Assembly: GCA_963680875.1 (NCBI GenBank)
Contig: OY804583.1
Coordinates: forward strand, 35,329,331-35,393,330
Origin: Bathymodiolus brooksi
Lineage: Eukaryota > Mollusca > Bivalvia > Mytilida > Modiolidae
Length of the DNA: 64,000 bases
Reading direction: 5' to 3'
The position numbers and the translations under genes were made by a program. The notes beneath the pieces were generated by a model. It ran no database searches, was not told the DNA's origin, and saw nothing but the letters and a program-made list of their open reading frames with translations. Every line of letters begins with the position of its first letter. Within the stretch, counting starts at the first letter, position 1. Shown piece by piece: positions 52,801 through 61,800 of the stretch.

Positions 52801-55800
52801 CTGCACATCCGAATTTCTGCAGAAACACCCTGTATTGGTTTCTGGTGCGTCATTTCCGGTGCAAGGAATTTTAGCTATTAAGTGATATGGATCTGGAATC
52901 AAAATATTGCTATTTCTACCATAGTTGGGACTTCGTCCTATATAACTTCTTACTAAATAACTGACAATGACCTTGATGATAGAGGGGACAAGGTCATTAA
53001 CATATGACAACTTGTCATGACAACAGTTGACACAGATTCACACCCTCATACCCACCTCAAATGTGTGAATGTTGCAAGACACCTACCCAAGACCAGAAGG
53101 GTGTGTCATAGATCAGTTTGTTATATCTCTCTTGCCTTTACTCACCTCATTCACCATCCCTGGTAAGAAGTTAGAATAAACTACAATAACCCAGGTCAAC
53201 TAGAAATTAACTGACTAACACTGGTGTGTACAAGACTGAAAGTAAGCATATTTTTCATAGGTAACCATAGGTAGCAATAGCTGATTTTGGTCTATACTAG
53301 TTAGACCCATTGGTTTACTTGTATCAACAGACTTGACAACAAAATTATTTGTCTTTTGTATCTTTTGATTATGAGCATACCTGTTGAAGGTTATTGCAGA
53401 AACACTAATTTCGGTTTTATCGGGATATTTCGGTTTCTGCCACCAATACAACTGACCGCCACAATATATCTGAAATATTGTTGAAAGTGGCGTTAAGTAC
53501 CATAACACCTCCACCACCACCACCCCACAGTTCAACCACCTAATTTTCATATCTATATTTAATTTTGTACTAACATACCTTGAATGGTGCATAAATCTCC
53601 TGTCCATTCAGAACCAGATGGACAAGTACAGACAAATGTTCCTGTATCTATATTTGATGAACATTGTGCACCATTCTGACATGGTGAAGAATCACATGGA
53701 TTACCTACAAATAAACATATAAGTTTAGTGTTATTGTTGATGGCTTCGTAATTCTCAAGATTTTATATCTAAACATGTATGTTATTATTGACAAAAGGTA
53801 ATATTGATAATATTGTTAAACTTTCAGTTCGTCTTTACTTCCAGTTGTTTGTAGGAAGGCTCAAGTCTAATTTACAATAGGGAACGACCATTTAACTTGA
53901 AGGGGGGGTTATGGTTTTTTTCTAAAAAAATGTTCTGATTCCCAATGTTGCTGAAAAAAATATTCTGATTTTGGTGGAGGAAAAAATATAATCTGATTCA
54001 GAGTTTTTGTCATATAACCTAATGTTAAATTCTGGAAAAAAAAATTGCGCTTTGCGCGACAAAAAAAATAAATATTCTAACTCTTGTGTTGTCCGAAATT
54101 TTTTTTCTGAACGAAACAAAAAACCATAACCCCCCCCCCCACCCTTCAAGTTAAATGGTCCGTCCCTTATTATTGACAAAAGGTAATATTGATAATATTG
54201 TTAAACTTTCAGTTCGTCTTTACCTCTAGTTGTTTGTAGGGGCTCAAGTCTTATTTACATTATTTGTGTTAGTTTGTGTAGAGTAGTGTCTAACACATAT
54301 TGTGCTATGGTTTTGTTTTGTTGTATTCGTCTTGTGTTTCTCTGGATTGTCCATTTTTGATTGCCCCTTCTGTATTCTCTTTCGGTTTATGTCATTGGTT
54401 AAAACTAGTATTAGGTATTTACACAGGCGCATGGGGCATGGATTTCGTTTCCTCCTCCCCCATTTTTCTCTACTACCCCCCCCTTTTTTCAAAATTTTCA
54501 TATAAATCATTCCTTTTTCAAAATTTTCATAATCATTCATTTTTTCTTCATTTGACAATATCAGAAGATGTCATACATCATGAATAATACGTGTATTCTG
54601 TGTCCACAGTTTTTCGTCTTATACAGTATCAGTCGAAAAACTGTGGACACAGAATACACGTATTATTCATGATGTATGACGTCTACTGATATTGTCAAAT
54701 GAAGAAAAAACGAATGATTATGAAAATTTTGAAAAAGGAATGATTTATATGGAAATTTTGAAAAAAGGGGGGGTAGTAGAGAAAAGGGGGGAGGAGGAAA
54801 CGAAATCCATGCTCCATGCGCCTGTGGGTATTTATATCGGAATGATGCTTATCTAAAAACAGATGGGGTTTGCCAGCAGGATAGTGTTTTATACCGGGAA
54901 TTGCGATTTCATCGAATAACACAACTGATAGCCATGATATAACTGTAATGCTAATAAGTAATGGGTGACATTGTCCTGTTGATATAATACGGTTGTTTCC
55001 AATCATTTCCATTCCGTCAAAAGTTTCTTATTTTCGTCTGTCAGACCATGTGATTTTGATGGCATGTTAGGCACTGGGCTTCCAGTGTCAATGTACACAA
55101 CGAAAACTCTAATCGATATGTGACGTTTCAACGTTCCTCAATTTAACGAATTTTTAACATTATCTGTGAAAAACAGATGTCAAATTTAATTGTTTTATTT
55201 GTATCAAAGACTTCAATACATAGACAATTACTTCTTTAAAATTAAATTTGATTTCTTCTTTATTTACTGCCGTCAGCATCATGAAAGGAAAACGATCTGT
55301 CTTGATATATATTTCTTATCAGATAGACAGTGGGGTACCAAACCCCAGCATTTACTATGCCATTTTCTTGGCGTCTCTTATTACAATTATTTATAATCTA
55401 CCGCATCTACGACTATGATATGTTGACGTTGTCACGGTAATAACGTATACACCGGAAGTCGTCTGCCTAACATTTCAGACGTCAAGACATGAAAAAGATG
55501 GAACGTGGTCGGAATTGACATGATACGAAACAACCGTATTGTAATATGTTATATATGCATGATATTATGATAAATCATTTAAAAATAGATATAGCTAAAA
55601 TGTTGTTGAAAGTCATGTTAAACAACTACAGTAGTTCTCCTGTTATGATGCCATCTCTTCTGCAGTGTTTTTAAAAGAGGGCTGGGCTTCTCTTGAAGGG
55701 GATATTTTAGTAGTATTTCACTATCTCAGTGAATCAAAAATCCAGTCTGATAGAGATGGCCTTTGGTTAGGGTGGCCTTATAAGAGGGGGACAATTTAGT

Positions 55801-58800
55801 AGTACATTTGTAATTTACTCTCTCAGTGAATCAAAAAGCTGGTCTGATAGAGATGGCCTTTGGTTGGAGTGGCCTTATAAGAGGGGGACAATTTAGTAGT
55901 ACATTTGTAATTTACTCTCTCAGTGAATCAAAAAGCTGGTCTGATAGAGATGGCCTTTGGTTGGAGTGGCCTTATAAGAGGGGGACAATTTAGTAGTACA
56001 TTTGTAATTTACTCTCTCAGTGAATCAAAAATCTGGTCTGATAGAGATGGCCTTTGGTTGGAGTGGCCTTATAAGAGGGGGACAATTTAATAGTATTTAG
56101 CTATCTCAGTGAATCAATAATCTGGTCTGATAGAGATAACCTTTGGTGAGATTGGTCTTATAAGAGAGGTTGCCTTTGGTGGGAGTGGCCTTATAAGAGA
56201 GGTGGCCTTTGGTGAGAGTGGCCTTATAAGAGAGGTGGCCTTTGATAGGAGTGGCCTTATAAGAGAGGTTGCATTTGGTGAGAGTGACCTTATAAGAGAG
56301 GTTGCCTTTGGTGAGAGTGGCCTTATAAGAGAGGTTACCTTTGGTGAGAGTGGCCTTATATTAAAGAGAGATTGCCTTTGGTGAGAATGGCCTTATAAGA
56401 GAGGCAGCCTTTGGTGAGAGTGGCCTTATAAGAGAGGTTGCCTTTGGTGAGAGTGGCCTTGTAAGAGATGTTGCCTTTGGTGAGAGTGGCCTTATAACAG
56501 AGGTTGCCTTTGGTGAGAGTGGCCTTATAAGTGAGGTTGCCTTTTGTGAGAGGTGGCCTTTCGTGGGACTAGTCTTATAAGAGAGGTGGTCTTTGGTGGG
56601 AGTGGTCCTATAAGAGAGGTTGCCTTTGGTGAGAGTGGCCTTATAAGAGAGGTTGCCTTTGGTGAGAGTGTCCTTATAAGAGAGCTTGCCTTTGGTGAGA
56701 GTGCCCTTATAAGAGATGTGGCCTTATAAGTGAGGTTTTCTTTTGTGAGAGTGGCCATATAAGAGAGGTTGCCTTTGGTGAGAGTGGCCTTATAAGAGAG
56801 GTGACCTTTGGTGAGAGTGCCCTTATAAGAGAATGTGCCTTTGGTGAGAGTGGCCTTATAAGTGAGGTTGCCTTTTGTGAGAGTGGCCTTATAAGAGAGG
56901 TTGCCTTTGGTGGGAGTGGCCCTATAAGAGAGGTGACCTTTGGTGGGAGTGGTCTTATAAGAGAGGTGGCCTTTGGTGGGAGTGGCCCTATAAGAGAGGT
57001 TGCCTTTGGTGAGAGTGATCATATAAGAGAGGTTGCCTTTGGTGAGAGTGGCCTTATAAGAGAGGCTGCCTTTGATGGGAGTGGACTTATATTAAAGTGA
57101 GGTTGCCTTTGGTGAGAGTGGCCTAAAAAGAGATGTGGCCTTATAAGTGAGGTTGCCTTTTGTGAGAGTGGCCTTATAAGAGAGGTTGCCTTTGGTGAGA
57201 GTGGCCTTATAAGAGATGTTGCCTTTGGTGAGAGTGGCCTTATAAGAGAGCTTCCCTTTGGTGAGAGTGGCCTTATAAGTGAAGTTGTCTTTTGTGAGAG
57301 TGGCCTTATAAGAGAGGTTGCCTTTGGTGAGAGTGGCCTTATAAGTGAGGTTGTCTTTTGTGAGAGTGGCCTTATAAGAGAGGTTGCCTTTGGTGAGAGT
57401 GGCCTTATTAGAGATGTTGCCTTTGGTGAGAGTGGCCTTATAAGAGAGGTTGCCTTTGGTGAGAGTGGCCTTATAAGAGAGGTTACCTTTGGTGAGAGTG
57501 GCCTTATATTAAAGAGAGATTGCCTTTGGTGAGAATGGCCTTATAAGAGAGGCAGCCTTTGGTGAGAGTGGCCTTATAAGAGAGGTTGCCTTTGGTGAGA
57601 GTGGCCTTGTAAGAGATGTTGCCTTTGGTGAGAGTGGCCTTATAACAGAGGTTGCCTTTGGTGAGAGTGGCCTTATAAGTGAGGTTGCCTTTTGTGAGAG
57701 GTGGCCTTTCGTGGGACTAGTCTTATAAGAGAGGTGGTCTTTGGTGGGAGTGGTCCTATAAGAGAGGTTGCCTTTGGTGAGAGTGGCCTTATAAGAGAGG
57801 TTGCCTTTGGTGAGAGTGTCCTTATAAGAGAGCTTGCCTTTGGTGAGAGTGCCCTTATAAGAGATGTGGCCTTATAAGTGAGGTTTTCTTTTGTGAGAGT
57901 GGCCATATAAGAGAGGTTGCCTTTGGTGAGAGTGGCCTTATAAGAGAGGTGACCTTTGGTGAGAGTGCCCTTATAAGAGAATGTGCCTTTGGTGAGAGTG
58001 GCCTTATAAGTGAGGTTGCCTTTTGTGAGAGTGGCCTTATAAGAGAGGTTGCCTTTGGTGGGAGTGGCCCTATAAGAGAGGTGACCTTTGGTGGGAGTGG
58101 TCTTATAAGAGAGGTGGCCTTTGGTGGGAGTGGCCCTATAAGAGAGGTTGCCTTTGGTGAGAGTGATCATATAAGAGAGGTTGCCTTTGGTGAGAGTGGC
58201 CTTATAAGAGAGGCTGCCTTTGATGGGAGTGGACTTATATTAAAGTGAGGTTGCCTTTGGTGAGAGTGGCCTAAAAAGAGATGTGGCCTTATAAGTGAGG
58301 TTGCCTTTTGTGAGAGTGGCCTTATAAGAGAGGTTGCCTTTGGTGAGAGTGGCCTTATAAGAGATGTTGCCTTTGGTGAGAGTGGCCTTATAAGAGAGCT
58401 TCCCTTTGGTGAGAGTGGCCTTATAAGTGAAGTTGTCTTTTGTGAGAGTGGCCTTATAAGAGAGGTTGCCTTTGGTGAGAGTGGCCTTATAAGTGAGGTT
58501 GTCTTTTGTGAGAGTGGCCTTATAAGAGAGGTTGCCTTTGGTGAGAGTGGCCTTATTAGAGATGTTGCCTTTGGTGAGAGTGGCCTTATAAGAGAGGTTG
58601 CCTTTGGTGAGAGTGGCCTTATAAGTGAGGTTGCCATTTGTGAGAGTGGCCTTATAAGAGAGGTTGCCTTTGGTGGAAGTGGTCTTATAAGAGAGGTGGC
58701 CTTTGGTGGGAGTGGTCTTATAAGAGAGGTGGCCTTTGGTGGGAGTGGTCCTATAAGAGAGGTTGCCTTTGGTGAGAGTGGTCATATAAGAGAGGTTGCC

Positions 58801-61800
58801 TTTGGTGAGAGTGGCCTTATAAGAGAGGCTGCCTTTGATGGGAGTGGACTTATATTAAAGAGAGGTTGCCTTTGGTGAGAGTGGCCTTATATGCCTTTGG
58901 TGAGAGTGGCCTAAAAAGATATGTGGCCTTTGGTGAGAGTGGCCTTATAAGAGAGGTTGCCTTTGGTGAGAGTGGCCTTATAAGAGAGGTTACCTTTGGT
59001 GAGAGTGGCCTTATAAATAAGAGATGTTGCCTTTGGTGAGAGTGGCCTTATAAGAGAGGTTGCCTTTGGTGAGAGTGGCCTTATAAGTGAGGTTGCCTTT
59101 TGTGAGAGTGGCCTTATAAGAGAGGTGGCCTTTGGTGGAACTGGTCTTATAAGAGAGGTGGCCTTTGGTGGGAGTGGTCTTATAAGAGAGGTGGCCTTTG
59201 GTGAGAGTGGTCTTATAAGAGAGGTGGGCTTTGGTGGGAGTGGTCTTTGGTGAGAGTGGCCTTATAAGAGAGGTTGCCTTTGGTGGGAGTGTTCTAATAA
59301 GAGAGGTGGCCTTTGGTGGGAGTGGTCTTATAAGAGAGGCTACCTTTGGTGGGAGTGGTCTTATAAGAGAGGCTACCTTTGGTGGGAGTTGTCTTATAAG
59401 AGAGGTGGCCTTTGCTGGGAGTGGTCTTATAAGAAGGGGACTACTGAATAGCCGAATACCAACGGAAACTTACATTTGTCCAGGCTAAGTGATATGGCAT
59501 CAACAGCTATATCTCCTTTTGTGGTGGGGCCAATGGTTCCTTTGATCTGAATCTAAAAAGTCACATTTGTTAAAATATTCTGAAGTCTTTTGTTTTAATT
59601 GTTGTATAATTTTGTTTGAAAAGATAGAAAATTGGATTATCATCGAAATAGAAAATCCCTAAAAATACAAGAAATCCCTAATAATATGAAAAATCCCCAA
59701 TAGTATAGGAAATCTCTAATAACATGCAAAATCCCTAATAAAATAGGAAATCCCAAGGAACACAGGAAATCCTTAATAATATAGCAATTCCCTAATAATA
59801 TAGGAAATCCATTTATGAAATAAAAAAAAATATAGAAAAAAAATATAGGCAATCCCAAATAAAACAGAAAATTCATAATAATATAAAAAAAAATCCCTAT
59901 TAAAATAGAAAATCCCTAATAATATAATAATATAGAAACTCCCTAATAATATAGGACTCCTGAATAACATGGACATCAACTAAGTCGGTAAACAGGAAGT
60001 AGGAATCTGATGGGTCCAAAAACGCTTCCTACAATATGGTATACCTATATGAAGGTTGTCACCAAATATAAGATTTCTGCCATCAATAGTTGCTGAGAAA
60101 AATGCGCTGAAAAATATCTTCGACGGACGGAAGGACGGATGGACGGAGGTAAAACAGTATACCCCCTCCGGTGGAGTGGGGGTATAATAAGATAGGAAAT
60201 CCCTAATAATATAGAACATCCAAAACAAAATTTAAAAAAATCCCTAATAACATAGGAAATACCAAATAAAATATGAAATCTCTAATAACATAGGACATCC
60301 CTAATGATATATGAAATCCCAAAATATTACAGAAAAATCGAATTAACATTGGAAATTCATAATAATGTACGAAATCCATATTAATATAGAAAATCACTAA
60401 TAATACAGGAAATCACTATTGATATAGGAAATCGCTAATGATATAAGAAATTCCTAATAAAATAGAAAATCCTTAATATTAGGAAATCCCAAACAATATG
60501 CGAAATCCCTGATAATTAATTAATTTAGGGAGTCACTAATAACATAGCGTTTCGTTATTAACATATGAAATCCCTTACAAAAATAGGAAATTCCTAAACA
60601 TAGAAGGAATCCATATTAATATAGAAATCTCTTATGACATAGAAAATCCCGATTCATACCGGACATTCCTAATTAGATAGGAAATCCTTATTAATACAGG
60701 AAATCCTTAATAATATAGGAAATCCCTATTAATAGAGGAACTCCCTAATAATATAGGAAATCCCTTTTAATACAGGAAATCCCTAATAATATACAAAATC
60801 CTTAATAATACAGGAAATCCCTAATAATGTAGAGAGCTCGAGTATGTCTTTAATAATATGGGGAATCGATAATAATATGGAAAATCACCAAGCACGATGC
60901 AATTTACCATGCATATGCATCGTCCTAAAGACAGGTTGTGCATCTAATTCCTCCTATATAACTAGATGACGTCCCTTTCAAAAGACATGTCCTATGTCTA
61001 TAGCATAGCTTACTCTATGGGAGCGGTATTTGACAGTAAAAATGACAACAAAACTACCTACCACTGCATCTGAATACTGTGGAATATTAAATCTTGTTGT
61101 ATGCCATTCATCACCTTGACTTCCATCAATAGACATAGTCGGGTTGTAGGTACTACCTCTTTCTCCTGCAGACACAATCAAACTTCCAGGAGATCCTCTC
61201 ATGTGATACGACAGCTCCATACAAAAGAAAGAGGCTGAAAACAGTGATTATTCATGTATCAATAATAGATTATAATTTATTCATCATCTTTAAAGAACTA
61301 TTTATTGCTTAACATTATCTTTTGCAATATTTCAGCCATATCGTGGCAAAAGTGAGTGAGTGAATGAGTGATTGCTACTCAGCGCCAACTCAGCAATTGC
61401 TCAGCTCTATTATTGTGAGAACAAGTTAATTTTCAATGAGATATTGATGAGGTCCGCTTTGTACCAGACCAACACGTTTAACTTGATTTTAATAGTGATA
61501 GCTCAGTCTGTGGATAGACATGTTGTCCCACTCGGAAATATTATCCTGATTCTGAGGCCACATATCTTTGCTCATTCACCTTAATGCTGAGTGCTTAGCG
61601 GAAAGGCAACCAATACCAATTTTATATTCTTTGGTTTGACCCCACCGTGACTTGAACCCACGATCTACCGCAATCCAGACGAGCACTCTAACCATTACAA
61701 CACTGATGCGGTTATCGTGGCATGAAATTTCAATTAAATATATTAAAATTGAATAGGGCAATATCAGTCAATAATATGTAAAGAAACGTGTAAAATAAAA

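Noticed and set aside
53922..54179. Minus-strand frame of 85 codons rich in phenylalanine
   Set aside because: It lies inside the MITE at 53879 and reflects its A/T runs.
56200..59490. Open frames of 60-181 codons rich in [20 protein letters not shown] or [10 protein letters not shown]
   Set aside because: They arise from the 33-bp tandem array on both strands and are confined to an intron of the MAM/EGF gene.
61640..61715. tRNA gene
   Set aside because: A-box and B-box-like motifs are present, but the sequence is the head of a dispersed SINE with a body and tail found at 33660 and 29873; no intact cloverleaf was seen.
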